DNA of 19,854 nt, taken from NCBI GenBank assembly GCA_035570275.1, contig DATMNI010000164.1, forward strand, positions 1-19,854. Reading direction: 5' to 3'. Position 1 is the stretch's first letter, and each line of letters opens with the position of its first letter. The notes beneath the pieces are model-generated. The model saw only the letters and a list, made by a program, of their open reading frames with translations. It searched no databases and was not told where the DNA came from. Source of the stretch: DATMNI01 sp035570275. GTDB lineage: Bacteria; Acidobacteriota; Terriglobia; Bryobacterales; Bryobacteraceae. Position numbers and translations under genes: made by a program. Of the stretch, positions 1-6,816 are shown one piece after another.

Positions 1-1277
1 GGCGGTGTGAAGAGTCCTTCGTTGCGGGCGCTGAGGATCTGATCGCGGAAGTGCGCGCGCTCCTCAGGGTCGGCGATGTAGGGATTGAGATCGTCGGCGG
101 TAAACTTCTGACGCGAAAAGGGCGGGGGCTTGAGCGGGAAGGGCTGGGTAGGCCAGGTTTCTTCGCCGGCCATATCGGACTTGGGCACCGGGCGCTCTTC
201 GATGGGAAAGAGGGGCTCGCCGGTGACGCGATTGAAGACCCACACGAAGCCCTGCTTGCTGACCTGCGCGACGGCATCGATGGTCTTGCCATTGTGCCGG
301 ATGGTCACGAGCTTGGGAGCGGTGGCGTCGTCGTAATCCCAGATATCGTGGTGGACCATCTGGAAATGCCAGAGGCGTTTGCCGGTGCGGGCATCCAGGG
401 CCAGCAGGGAATCGCCGAAGAGATTGGAGCCTTTGCGATCCGCGCCGTAGAAGTTGTACTTCGCGCTGGCAGTGGGTGCGTAGACGATGCCGCGCTTTTC
501 ATCCACGGAGAATTCGCCCCAGACGTTGGCGCCGCCCACGGTTTTCCAGGCGTCCTTGGGCCAGGTGTCGTAGCCGAATTCGCCGGGGCGCGGGATGGTG
601 CGGAAGGTCCAGACCAGTTTGCCGGTGCGGACGTCGAAGGCACGGATGTCGCCAGGCGCGGAGCCGTATCCCTGGTTGGTGGCCGAACCCACGATGAGCA
701 GGTCTTCGAAGACACGGCCGGGCGTGACCGACTGCACGAGGGTCAGCGTCTTGGGATCGCGGTCCAGGCCCTCCTTCAGGTCGACGCGGCCGGCCGTGCC
801 GAAGGTTGTAATGAGCTTTCCGGTTTTGGCATCGATGGCGCGCAGGAAGTGGTTGCTGGCGAAGAGCAGCCTCCGGTCGGAGCGATCCTTGCTTTGCCAG
901 TAGTTCAAGCCGCGGTTGGTGATGATGGTGGTGCCGGGGTCGGGTGTGTAGGTCCAAATCTCTTTTCCATTGGAGGCGTCCAGCGCGACAATCGAATTGT
1001 TCTTGGCCAGAACGAACATGACGCCATCGGCCACCAGCGGGTTGAAGAAATACTTTCGGCCATCGCCGGTAGGATAAACCCAGGCAACTTCGAGCCGGTT
1101 CACGTTCTCGCGATTGATCTGCTTCAGCGCCGAGTACTGCGCGGAATCCGATGCGCCGCTGTAGTCGCTCCAGGTCGTGTGGTCGGTGTGATCGGTGGTG
1201 TGATCAGTCGTGTGGTCCTGGGCGAAAGCGCCGGAGAAGAACATTGCGAGTGTAACGGCGAGCCGGAGCAGGTTCAT
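1..1277 (-). CDS. PQQ-dependent (quinoprotein) sugar dehydrogenase, N-terminal part
   Basis: Reading the minus strand gives 425 codons with no stop, so the C-terminus lies beyond the left edge. Start ATG at 1277 follows a perfect AGGAGG. Residues 1-20 are a signal peptide ending in AFAQ, so the enzyme is periplasmic. Mature protein begins with a DHTT repeat (residues 21-35), then WSDYSG and AWVYPTGDG, typical of the glucose-dehydrogenase type of quinoprotein beta-propeller. HHDIWDYD at about 309-316 and Lys341 (VSKQGF) match the catalytic Asp and the PQQ-contacting Lys of this family. Known family members oxidise aldoses with PQQ and pass electrons to quinones; the exact substrate is not visible here. 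Unlike E. coli Gcd there are no five N-terminal membrane helices, only the signal peptide. It is divergently transcribed from the esterase at 1334. Family sure, substrate unsure. Confidence 0.88.
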   Translation of the reverse strand, partial: MNLLRLAVTLAMFFSGAFAQDHTTDHTTDHTDHTTWSDYSGASDSAQYSALKQINRENVNRLEVAWVYPTGDGRKYFFNPLVADGVMFVLAKNNSIVALDASNGKEIWTYTPDPGTTIITNRGLNYWQSKDRSDRRLLFASNHFLRAIDAKTGKLITTFGTAGRVDLKEGLDRDPKTLTLVQSVTPGRVFEDLLIVGSATNQGYGSAPGDIRAFDVRTGKLVWTFRTIPRPGEFGYDTWPKDAWKTVGGANVWGEFSVDEKRGIVYAPTASAKYNFYGADRKGSNLFGDSLLALDARTGKRLWHFQMVHHDIWDYDDATAPKLVTIRHNGKTIDAVAQVSKQGFVWVFNRVTGEPLFPIEERPVPKSDMAGEETWPTQPFPLKPPPFSRQKFTADDLNPYIADPEERAHFRDQILSARNEGLFTP

Positions 1278-1333
1278 GGGTTGTCCTCCTGGGACCAACT
1301 TCTATTATCATCAAGACTCAGGTAGGAGTGCCC
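1278..1333. promoter_or_regulatory. Short divergent promoter region with overlapping -10 boxes
   Basis: Only 56 bases separate the two divergent starts, and both genes carry good Shine-Dalgarno sequences (AGGAGG for the minus gene, AGGAG for the plus gene). On the plus strand TTGTCC (1281-1286), 16 bases and TATTAT (1303-1308) form a plausible sigma-70 promoter. The minus-strand -10 candidate GATAAT uses 1309-1304, practically the same bases, so the two promoters would compete for one opening site. By eye only. Confidence 0.35.
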
Positions 1334-2470
1334 GTGCTGCATCGTTTATCGACTCTATCGCTCTTGGTCAGCGGTTTCTGCCATGCTCAGCCTATGGATG
1401 ATTCGAAGCCGGCTGCCAGCAACGTGCCGGGCGCGGCCTGGCCCCGGGTTCATGCCGATCTGCGGGTGACGTTTCGCGTGAGCGCGCCCAACGCGCAGAA
1501 GGTGCAATTGCAGCCGGGCGGCGGCGACAACGGACTCGGCAAGGGGCCAATGGATATGGCGCGCGACGAAAAAGGCTTCTGGACCGTGACCACGCCGCCC
1601 GCGCTCCCGGGCTTCCACTACTACTGGTTCCTGGTGGACGGCTTCCAAGCCAACGACCCCGCCAGCGAAACCTACTTCGGCTGGGGCCGGGAAACCAGCG
1701 CCGTGGAGGTGCCTGACAAGGTGGACTTCTACGCCACCAAGGACGTGCCGCACGGCGAGGTGCGGGTGCGTCCGTATTTTTCGAAGACCACCGACCAATG
1801 GCGTCAGGCTTACGTTTACACGCCGCCCGATTACGACCGCAACCCGGCGGCGCGCTACCCGGTTCTCTATCTCCAGCACGGCGCCGGCGAGAGCGAACGC
1901 GGCTGGACGGCGCAGGGCCGCGCCAATTTCATCCTGGACAACCTGATTGCGGCCAGGAGCGCGCCGCCAATGATCGTGGTGATGGAAAACGGCATGGTGG
2001 CCGCCAAGCCTGGAGCCACCGCAAACATTCCGGGAAATCAGGCCTTTGGTGAGGTGCTAATCGACGACCTGATCCCGATGGTGGACGCCACCTACCGCAC
2101 CAGGACGGACCGCGAGCATCGGGCCATCGCCGGCCTTTCCATGGGCGGCGGGCAGGCATTGCAGATCGGGCTCACCCACCTGGACCTGTTCGCGTACATT
2201 GGCTCTTTCAGCGGCGCCATCCGCAACTTCGATGTGAAGACGGCATATGCCGGCGTATTCCAGGACGCCGCGGCCTTCAACAAGAAGGTGCGTCTGCTGT
2301 GGTTCGGCGCGGGGACCGGGGAGCAAGGGATGCACGACACCGCGCAGGCGGCCCACGACGCGCTGGACCAGGCTGGAGTCAAGAACGTCTTCTTCGAGTG
2401 CCCGTTCGCCCACGAATGGCAGACGTGGCGCTACGACCTCCGCGACTTCGCGCCGCGCCTCTTCCACTAA
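1334..2470 (+). CDS. Secreted CE1-like esterase (alpha/beta hydrolase, esterase D family)
   Basis: A 378-residue protein. Residues 1-18 look like a signal peptide (LSTLSLLVSGFCHAQ). Residues about 30-120 resemble the carbohydrate-binding-module-48/E-set domain that precedes many feruloyl and acetyl-xylan esterases (VTFRVSAPNAQKVQL, then FWTVTTPPALPGFHYYWF). The hydrolase domain has LYLQHGAGE for the oxyanion region, the nucleophile elbow GLSMGG with Ser269, and a C-terminal His360 in FAHEWQTW. The family releases acyl or feruloyl groups from hemicellulose side chains; the actual substrate cannot be told. I chose GTG 1334 because AGGAG at 1324-1328 lies five bases upstream; GTG 1328 in the same frame overlaps that site and would add two residues. 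Divergent partner is the quinoprotein gene. Confidence 0.87.
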   Translation: MLHRLSTLSLLVSGFCHAQPMDDSKPAASNVPGAAWPRVHADLRVTFRVSAPNAQKVQLQPGGGDNGLGKGPMDMARDEKGFWTVTTPPALPGFHYYWFLVDGFQANDPASETYFGWGRETSAVEVPDKVDFYATKDVPHGEVRVRPYFSKTTDQWRQAYVYTPPDYDRNPAARYPVLYLQHGAGESERGWTAQGRANFILDNLIAARSAPPMIVVMENGMVAAKPGATANIPGNQAFGEVLIDDLIPMVDATYRTRTDREHRAIAGLSMGGGQALQIGLTHLDLFAYIGSFSGAIRNFDVKTAYAGVFQDAAAFNKKVRLLWFGAGTGEQGMHDTAQAAHDALDQAGVKNVFFECPFAHEWQTWRYDLRDFAPRLFH

Positions 2471-2481
2471 AGCATCTATGT

Positions 2482-2490
2482 GTGTCACAC
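2482..2490. promoter_or_regulatory. Small palindrome, possible antitoxin operator
   Basis: GTGT-C-ACAC is a perfect 9-base palindrome eight bases before the antitoxin ATG. Ribbon-helix-helix antitoxins usually repress their own operon through short dyads of this kind, so it could be the operator. It is short enough to be chance. Confidence 0.2.
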
Positions 2491-2498
2491 TTCAACAG

Positions 2499-2708
2499 AT
2501 GAGTAACGCAATCACCGTGCGCCTACCCGAAGATCTCGCGGAGCGGCTTGACCAGACCGCGCGTAAGATGGGTGTGCCCAAGGGCCGGATCATTCGCGAA
2601 GAACTCGAAAAGGGCCGCCAGTCCGAAGGGCGGCCGTTCCTCCGGTTGGCCGGCGCGGTCTCGGGTCCGGAAGACCTCTCGACGCGAAAAGGCTTCGCCC
2701 GCAACTGA
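2499..2708 (+). CDS. Ribbon-helix-helix (CopG/VapB-like) antitoxin
   Basis: 69 residues. The N-terminus ITVRLPEDLAERLDQTARKM followed by GVPKGRIIREELEKG is the classic strand-helix-helix fold of MetJ/Arc/CopG DNA-binding antitoxins; the tail (about 45-69) would wrap the toxin. Start ATG 2499 places the strand directly after the initiator; an in-frame ATG at 2478 would add seven residues. Neither has a clear Shine-Dalgarno, so translation may depend on read-through from the esterase 28 bases upstream. The TGA stop overlaps the probable CTG start of the PIN toxin, which indicates coupling in one operon. Expected role is to neutralise the toxin and autorepress. The family call rests on pattern alone. 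Confidence 0.85.
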   Translation: MSNAITVRLPEDLAERLDQTARKMGVPKGRIIREELEKGRQSEGRPFLRLAGAVSGPEDLSTRKGFARN

Positions 2709-3136
2709 AAGCGATTGCGGACACCGGCCTTTTGGTGGCGTTCTGCAACCGGCAAGATGATCACCACCAATGGGCGGTCGGCATCGCCGAAAGGGTGACC
2801 GAGCCGCTGCTGACTTGCGAAGCCGTGTTGGCCGAAACCGCGTTTCACCTTCGCAGCAGCGCCGTCACGCTGGCGCTGGTGCGCGAAGGCCTGGTGCGTT
2901 CCGCATTCGTGCTGAGCGAGAATCTTACGCGGCTGGACGAACTCGCGGTGCGCTATGCCGATCGCGAGCCGGATCTGGCGGATCTCTGCCTGATCCGGCT
3001 GAGCGAGATGCATCCCAACTATCCCGTGATTACCAAAGATCTTGCGGATTTCCGCATCTATCGCAGGGGCCGCCGCGAGGCCATTCCGTTGATCCATCCT
3101 CCAACGCGGCCTCAGGCGCGCCCTCCAGCGCGCTAA
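2705..3136 (+). CDS. PIN-domain ribonuclease toxin (VapC-like)
   Basis: 143 residues if started at CTG 2705, giving KAIADTGLLVAFCNRQDDHH at the N-terminus. The PIN fold normally opens with the first catalytic Asp in a D-T/S-x-x-L-V-A strand, here Asp6, so the first ATG/GTG/TTG candidates (TTG 2729, GTG 2732) would delete a catalytic residue. Other acidic ligands are Glu44 (VLAETAFHL), Asp90/Asp93 (EPDLADL) and Asp112/Asp115 (ITKDLADF). The family cuts RNA (often tRNA or rRNA) with Mg2+/Mn2+. CTGA overlaps the antitoxin stop, the usual coupling geometry with C replacing A. The last about 18 residues are Pro/Arg-rich and end at a TAA supplied by the flanking repeat, so the original C-terminus may have been altered. 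Confidence 0.83.
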   Translation: MKAIADTGLLVAFCNRQDDHHQWAVGIAERVTEPLLTCEAVLAETAFHLRSSAVTLALVREGLVRSAFVLSENLTRLDELAVRYADREPDLADLCLIRLSEMHPNYPVITKDLADFRIYRRGRREAIPLIHPPTRPQARPPAR

Positions 3137-3289
3137 GTCGGTCGTTTCAGAAATACGTCGGCGTATCGGGAAACCGCTTGCTAACGCGCGCGGCTCCGAT
3201 TAACGCGCGCGGCTCCGATCAGAGCCGCGACCGTTAGGGAGCGGTTTCGTCGAAATACGCGACTGTATTTATGAAACGGTGCGCTAAGT
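3128..3289. repeat. Palindromic intergenic repeat, family A, copy 1
   Basis: About 162 bases flanked by near-identical direct repeats GCGCGCTAAGT (3128-3138) and GTGCGCTAAGT (3279-3289). The interior is a long imperfect palindrome: GTTTCAGAAATACG near the left end faces CGACTGTATTTATGAAAC near the right, and the centre holds the stem CGCGGCTC / GAGCCGCG. A perfect 19-base tandem duplication, TAACGCGCGCGGCTCCGAT, lies at 3182-3200 and 3201-3219. Its ends coincide with the stop codons of the PIN gene (3134-3136) and of the convergent actin-like gene (3289-3291). A related copy is at 6817-6971. It could act as a bidirectional terminator or be a non-autonomous mobile repeat. Confidence 0.8.
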
Positions 3290-4287
3290 TAGCAGAGAGC
3301 CGCCATCAGGGCGCCGCGCGCGGTCGAATGCAGCGGGTCGTCGGAAATCCGCACTTCGGCGATGCGGATCGGGAAGTCCTCGGCACGCAACGCCGCCTCG
3401 AACCGGACCAGGAAGCCTTTCGGCATCGCCGTGCCTCCGCTCAACACCACCGGCACCGATTGATCCAGCTTCGGCAGCCGTTGCGTGGAAGAGATGGTGC
3501 TGCGCAGCGTGCTGGTCAGGGTGCGGATCACATCGTCGTAGTAGACCGTCAACGCATTCGCCACCCTGTCTCCGGAGAGCCCGTTCAGCCGGAACGTATT
3601 CTCCTTGTGCACCCGCATCCTCGTAGACAACTCGCCCGTCACGGCAGCCGCCTGAGCGTCGATGAAATCGCCCGCTTTCGGCACGCTGAAGCTGATCACC
3701 GGAACTGAGAGCACCGACAGGCAGACATTGCACAATCCGCTGCCGCAGGAAATCCCGATTCCCGTGTAATTCGACGCACTCATCTCGGCGAACACCACCG
3801 CCAGCCCTTCCTCGATCGGCTGCGCCTGGTATCCCAACTCGACCAGGATCTGCCGGATCGACGCCTGGTGATAAGCAATCCCCTCCTCCGCCTTGCCCGT
3901 CGGCGCCGGCACGCTGAAGAAGATCTTCCGCCCTTCCGTGCCGGCCTCCCCCACCAGCTTCGTGATGATGCGGCGGATCACCGTCAGGCTGTGCGGCTCC
4001 TGCGGATTGAGCACCCCGTGCAACATCGGCCGGCGGGTCTCAACGTGAAAGATTTCGGCAAACTTCTGCGCGTCGTTCCCGGCGACCACGATTTCGTCGC
4101 CGGCTACCTCGTGGAATACCGATTCCTTCTCCAACAGGCTTTGCGCCAACTTCGAATACGGCAGCGTGATGAACGCGTTGAGTTGGGTTTCGTATTGATA
4201 TGTCTTGTCCCGATTCCTCGCCACCACAATTCGGCTCGTGCCGACGTCGAGGCCCAGCGGAAGGTTGTCTACTTCGTTGTTATTCAT
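3289..4287 (-). CDS. Actin-fold ATPase (MreB/Hsp70/FtsA superfamily), subfamily not recognised
   Basis: 332 residues. Motifs of the actin/Hsp70 nucleotide fold appear in the right order: phosphate-1 loop GLDVGTSRIVVA at about 12-23, a connect segment PIEEGLAVVFAE, phosphate-2 loop GIGISCGSGLCNV, and adenosine motif VVLSGGTAMPKGF before the C-terminus. Length fits MreB or the ATPase domain of DnaK without the substrate domain. No signal peptide or membrane helix. Start ATG 4287 has AGGAG nine bases upstream; ATG 4296 abuts the same AGGAG and is unlikely. The upstream small membrane protein gene ends 12 bases before, so the two are probably one transcript. It may be a filament-forming or sensor ATPase held to the membrane by that partner; this is inference. 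It is not a canonical mreB (no mreC/mreD next to it). Confidence 0.8.
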   Translation of the reverse strand: MNNNEVDNLPLGLDVGTSRIVVARNRDKTYQYETQLNAFITLPYSKLAQSLLEKESVFHEVAGDEIVVAGNDAQKFAEIFHVETRRPMLHGVLNPQEPHSLTVIRRIITKLVGEAGTEGRKIFFSVPAPTGKAEEGIAYHQASIRQILVELGYQAQPIEEGLAVVFAEMSASNYTGIGISCGSGLCNVCLSVLSVPVISFSVPKAGDFIDAQAAAVTGELSTRMRVHKENTFRLNGLSGDRVANALTVYYDDVIRTLTSTLRSTISSTQRLPKLDQSVPVVLSGGTAMPKGFLVRFEAALRAEDFPIRIAEVRISDDPLHSTARGALMAALC

Positions 4288-4299
4288 GAAACACATCTC

Positions 4300-4515
4300 C
4301 TAAGATTTGCTCCAGAGCACCAATGCAACTACCACGGCGCACACCGCCGCGGCAACAATCCAGACCGCCATCGCATGGAGCCGCGGCGTCCCTGGGCCTA
4401 CCGTTACCGTGCCGCGCAGGTAGCGCAGACGGTCGACCTGGTCCGCCATCCGGCCCGCCAGCTTGACCACCTGCCGGATCGATTCTTTGTTCACCGATTG
4501 GATCTTCAGTCTCAT
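4300..4515 (-). CDS. Small tail-anchored membrane protein, unknown function
   Basis: 71 residues. The N-terminal half is soluble, charged and helical (MRLKIQSVNKESIRQVVKLA, then GRMADQVDRLRYLRG). Residues about 48-68 form one hydrophobic helix (AMAVWIVAAAVCAVVVALVL) followed by the short tail WSKS, so the protein should sit in the membrane by its C-terminus with the rest in the cytoplasm. ATG 4515 has only a weak GGA upstream. Its TAG stop overlaps the Shine-Dalgarno of the actin-fold ATPase, a strong sign that translation of the two is linked. I do not recognise the family. A membrane anchor or regulator for the ATPase is the simplest idea. Confidence 0.68.
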   Translation of the reverse strand: MRLKIQSVNKESIRQVVKLAGRMADQVDRLRYLRGTVTVGPGTPRLHAMAVWIVAAAVCAVVVALVLWSKS

Positions 4516-4542
4516 TCCGGGCGGCCGAACTTCAGGACGCGG

Positions 4543-4674
4543 TTAACCTGCTTGCGGCGGGTTCACCGGAACCTGCGCAACTCCGTCTGATGAGAGTGGG
4601 TACTTGCCAATGTAGTCTCCGAAGGGAAAGATTTTCTCAACAATATTTTGCGAAATTGTCAGACCAGCCAACAC
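4543..4674 (-). CDS. Possible 43-aa leader ORF of the actin-fold operon
   Basis: A short open frame from GTG 4674 (or TTG 4671) to TAA 4543 reads LAGLTISQNIVEKIFPFGDY and then IGKYPLSSDGVAQVPVNPPQAG. Composition is protein-like and it ends 27 bases before the tail-anchored gene on the same strand. Against it: no Shine-Dalgarno, no ATG, and its last codons resemble family B repeat sequence (GCAGGTTAAC). It may be a real small gene, a fragment of a longer lost gene, or chance. Confidence 0.25.
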   Translation of the reverse strand: MLAGLTISQNIVEKIFPFGDYIGKYPLSSDGVAQVPVNPPQAG

Positions 4675-4690
4675 TATACGGTTGAGGCCG

Positions 4691-4753
4691 GATTCTGCCG
4701 ATTTCGATTCCGCCGATTCGATTCTGCCGGTTCATTGAGAAAACGGTTCATTG
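4691..4753 (+). repeat. Two sets of short direct repeats upstream of the amidase
   Basis: GATTCTGCCG/GATTCCGCCG occurs at 4691-4700, 4706-4715 and 4720-4729, followed by CGGTTCATTG at 4728-4737 and 4744-4753. The second CGGTTCATTG reaches the amidase Shine-Dalgarno (GGGA). The array lies between two divergent units and could hold binding sites or be a product of slippage. No convincing -35/-10 pair was found near it. Confidence 0.55.
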
Positions 4754-4759
4754 GGAAAC

Positions 4760-5926
4760 ATGGAGACAAAGCCTTTGGTCGAGTGGACGGCGCGGCAGAT
4801 CCGCGATCCGCTTTTGCGATTGCGATTCCTCCAGGCGACAGCCCCTCGCATAGTCCGGCCGGCTCGTCCCAAGCCATACCAACGGGCTTACCTGGCCGCC
4901 GCAACCGCAATTCTATTTCCCGTTGTCGTGTTCTTCGCCCAGCCCGCGCGCGGATCGCACCAAACCAATCGGAACCAGGCCGATATGGTGCTGCCGGCTC
5001 CCACCGCGGCCCCGGTTCGCGTGCCGGCCAATCCCGAAATCTGGCTGGTGGAGACCACGGAGGATGCCGAGGCCTACAGCAACGGTTTACGCGTCGAAAC
5101 CCGGTTTGCCGTGGCTACCCGGCCGCGCAGCTTCCGGGCCTTTCCCGTCGCCCACCCCGAAGATACGCTGGGGGAGCCGCGCTCGCAACCGGCCGGCATC
5201 GTGTTCCATACCACGGAGAGCGTGCAGGCCCCGTTTGAGCCGCGCCAGAATACCGTGCTGAAACAAATTAGCGAATCCCTCCTGGATTACGTCCGCCGCC
5301 GGCGCGCCTACAACTTTCTGATCGACCGTTTCGGACGCGTCTACCGGGTGGTGGTGGAGAGCGACGCGGCCGACCACGCCGGCCACTCCGTGTGGCGCGA
5401 CGAGCAGTGGTTTTATGTGAACCTGAACGAGAGCTTCCTGGGCGTCTCGTTTGAAACCGAAACCCTCCCCGGCCAGGTGGAGGCGGCCATCAGCCCCGCC
5501 CAACTGCACTCCGCGGCCATGCTGACGGAAATGTTGCGCAGCCGCTATGGAATCCCCGCCGCCAACTGCGTCACCCATGCGCAGGTTTCGGTGAACCCTT
5601 CCAATATGCGGATCGGCTATCACACCGATTGGGCGTCCAGCTTTCCGTTCGAGCAAGTCGGCTTGCCGGATAATTACGACCAGCCGCTGCCGGCGCTTCT
5701 GGCATTCGGATTTGCATACGATTCGTCGTTTGTCAGTCAGACCGGCGGGCGCATGTACCGCGGCGTTCAGCTCGCCGAGCATCTCCTGCAAGCGCAGGCG
5801 GCGGCAGCCCACCTGCAATTGCCGGCCTACCGCCAGACCTTACAGAAACGGTACTGGCTCCAGGTGAACATCCGGAATCAAACGTTCCATCAGACATTCG
5901 AAGAAGCTCAAATACCCACGCCGTGA
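4760..5926 (+). CDS. Membrane-anchored N-acetylmuramoyl-L-alanine amidase (amidase_2/PGRP type)
   Basis: 388 residues. Residues 1-42 are a basic cytoplasmic leader, 43-61 one membrane helix (AYLAAATAILFPVVVFFAQ), and the rest is extracytoplasmic. The amidase domain shows the three zinc ligands of the AmpD/PGRP family: His150 (IVFHTTES), His273 (CVTHAQVS) and the GYHTDW motif with His288/Asp290. YNFLIDRFGRVYRVV and AGHSVW also match the family core. It should cleave the MurNAc-L-Ala bond of peptidoglycan. A C-terminal region of about 90 residues after the domain is unassigned. ATG 4760 was chosen because GGGA sits just upstream; TTG 4751 is in frame and would add three residues. Divergent from the actin-fold operon, so a shared envelope role is possible but unproven. 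Confidence 0.85.
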   Translation: METKPLVEWTARQIRDPLLRLRFLQATAPRIVRPARPKPYQRAYLAAATAILFPVVVFFAQPARGSHQTNRNQADMVLPAPTAAPVRVPANPEIWLVETTEDAEAYSNGLRVETRFAVATRPRSFRAFPVAHPEDTLGEPRSQPAGIVFHTTESVQAPFEPRQNTVLKQISESLLDYVRRRRAYNFLIDRFGRVYRVVVESDAADHAGHSVWRDEQWFYVNLNESFLGVSFETETLPGQVEAAISPAQLHSAAMLTEMLRSRYGIPAANCVTHAQVSVNPSNMRIGYHTDWASSFPFEQVGLPDNYDQPLPALLAFGFAYDSSFVSQTGGRMYRGVQLAEHLLQAQAAAAHLQLPAYRQTLQKRYWLQVNIRNQTFHQTFEEAQIPTP

Positions 5927-5968
5927 GGAACCTGGGCCCTCGTTTCGTGCCCATCATCCTGCGTAGTT

Positions 5969-6025
5969 TGTGGGGCAGGTTGTTAACCTTGGTTGTTAAC
6001 CTGCGGCGGATTGGCAATCCGCCTG
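5969..6025. repeat. Palindromic repeat, family B, single end
   Basis: Starts with TGTGGGGCAGGTTGTTAACC and continues to a tight hairpin GGCGGATTG-G-CAATCCGCC near 6005-6023. TGGTTGTTAACCT is partly duplicated here compared with the copy at 17081. Only one end of the element described at 17081-17232 is present, so it is a solo end or a remnant. It separates the amidase from the Uma2 gene and may act as a terminator. Confidence 0.7.
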
Positions 6026-6081
6026 TTGGCCGTAGACTGGACACCTGGCAGCTTCTTTTCCGAATCCCGTATGCTATAAGG

Positions 6082-6693
6082 ATGCAGGTCGTGCTTCCCG
6101 AACAGGCGCTCCCCGCCAAGCTCACGTTGAATCCGGAACTGCGGATGAACGACGACGAGTACTACGCGTTTTGCATGGTCAATGCGGACGTGCGGTTCGA
6201 GCGGACCGAGCAAGGGGAGATTATTATCGCGCCACCGGCGGGCGCTGAATCGGACTATCAGAGCCTCGATGTGGCGAGCCAACTTCATGTGTGGGCTAAA
6301 CGGGACGGCCGCGGCAAGGCATTTGGCTGCAGCGCCGAATTTATCTTGCCGACCCGCGCGGCGTTATCGCCGGATGCCGCATGGGTATCGAACGCCCGGC
6401 TCGCGCAGCTTTCCAGGGAGCAGCGGCGGCGGTTCCCTCCGGTATGCCCCGAGTTCATTATCGAAGTGATGTCGCCAAGCGATCGCTTACGAACCGCCAG
6501 GGAAAAGATGGAAACCTGGATCCGCGGCGGTGTGGAACTTGCCTGGCTGATCCATCCGGACGACCAGAGCATTTATGTCTACCGGCCAGGCCAAAACGAG
6601 GCGGAGTTGCTCACCGGCATCGCGAAACTTGCCGGCGAAGGGCCGGTAGCGGGGTTTGAGTTGTCACTAACGGATGTTTGGGCTGGCCTGTAG
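6082..6693 (+). CDS. Uma2-family putative endonuclease (DUF820)
   Basis: 203 residues with the hallmarks of this restriction-endonuclease-like family: LRMNDDEYYAFC at the start, FERTEQGEIIIAPPAG, then Asp98 in SPDAAWVSN, Glu128 in PEFIIEVMSPSDRLR, and Lys142 in REKMETWIRGG, which together make the PD-(D/E)xK-like catalytic set. It closes with AWLIHPDDQSIYVYRPG. The biological role of Uma2 proteins is poorly known; they occur in many copies in cyanobacteria and Acidobacteria. ATG 6082 has AAGG immediately upstream. TGCTATAAG at 6072-6080 looks like an extended -10 but sits too near the ATG to serve this start. Isolated gene, probably monocistronic. Confidence 0.85.
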   Translation: MQVVLPEQALPAKLTLNPELRMNDDEYYAFCMVNADVRFERTEQGEIIIAPPAGAESDYQSLDVASQLHVWAKRDGRGKAFGCSAEFILPTRAALSPDAAWVSNARLAQLSREQRRRFPPVCPEFIIEVMSPSDRLRTAREKMETWIRGGVELAWLIHPDDQSIYVYRPGQNEAELLTGIAKLAGEGPVAGFELSLTDVWAGL

Positions 6694-6816
6694 CGGGCGC
6701 AACCCTCTGGATTCACCCAACCTGGCGCGTCGTTTGGCGTACTCAGACTCCAGCAATCGTTGGATCGCGCGGCCTGGGTTCCTCGACTCCCGCTTGCTCA
6801 TCGGCAATGAGCCGCG

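Noticed and set aside
51..1325. 424-codon plus-strand frame opposite the quinoprotein gene
   Set aside because: It is the antisense shadow of a clear PQQ dehydrogenase with ribosome site and signal peptide on the minus strand.
6072..6080. Extended -10 TGCTATAAG as promoter of the Uma2 gene
   Set aside because: Transcription would begin downstream of ATG 6082, and no -35 was found at a suitable distance.
6667..6801. 44-codon minus-strand frame (MSKRESRNPGRAIQRLLESE start)
   Set aside because: It looks helical and protein-like, but overlaps the Uma2 end, lacks a ribosome site and matches nothing I know; possibly a remnant.
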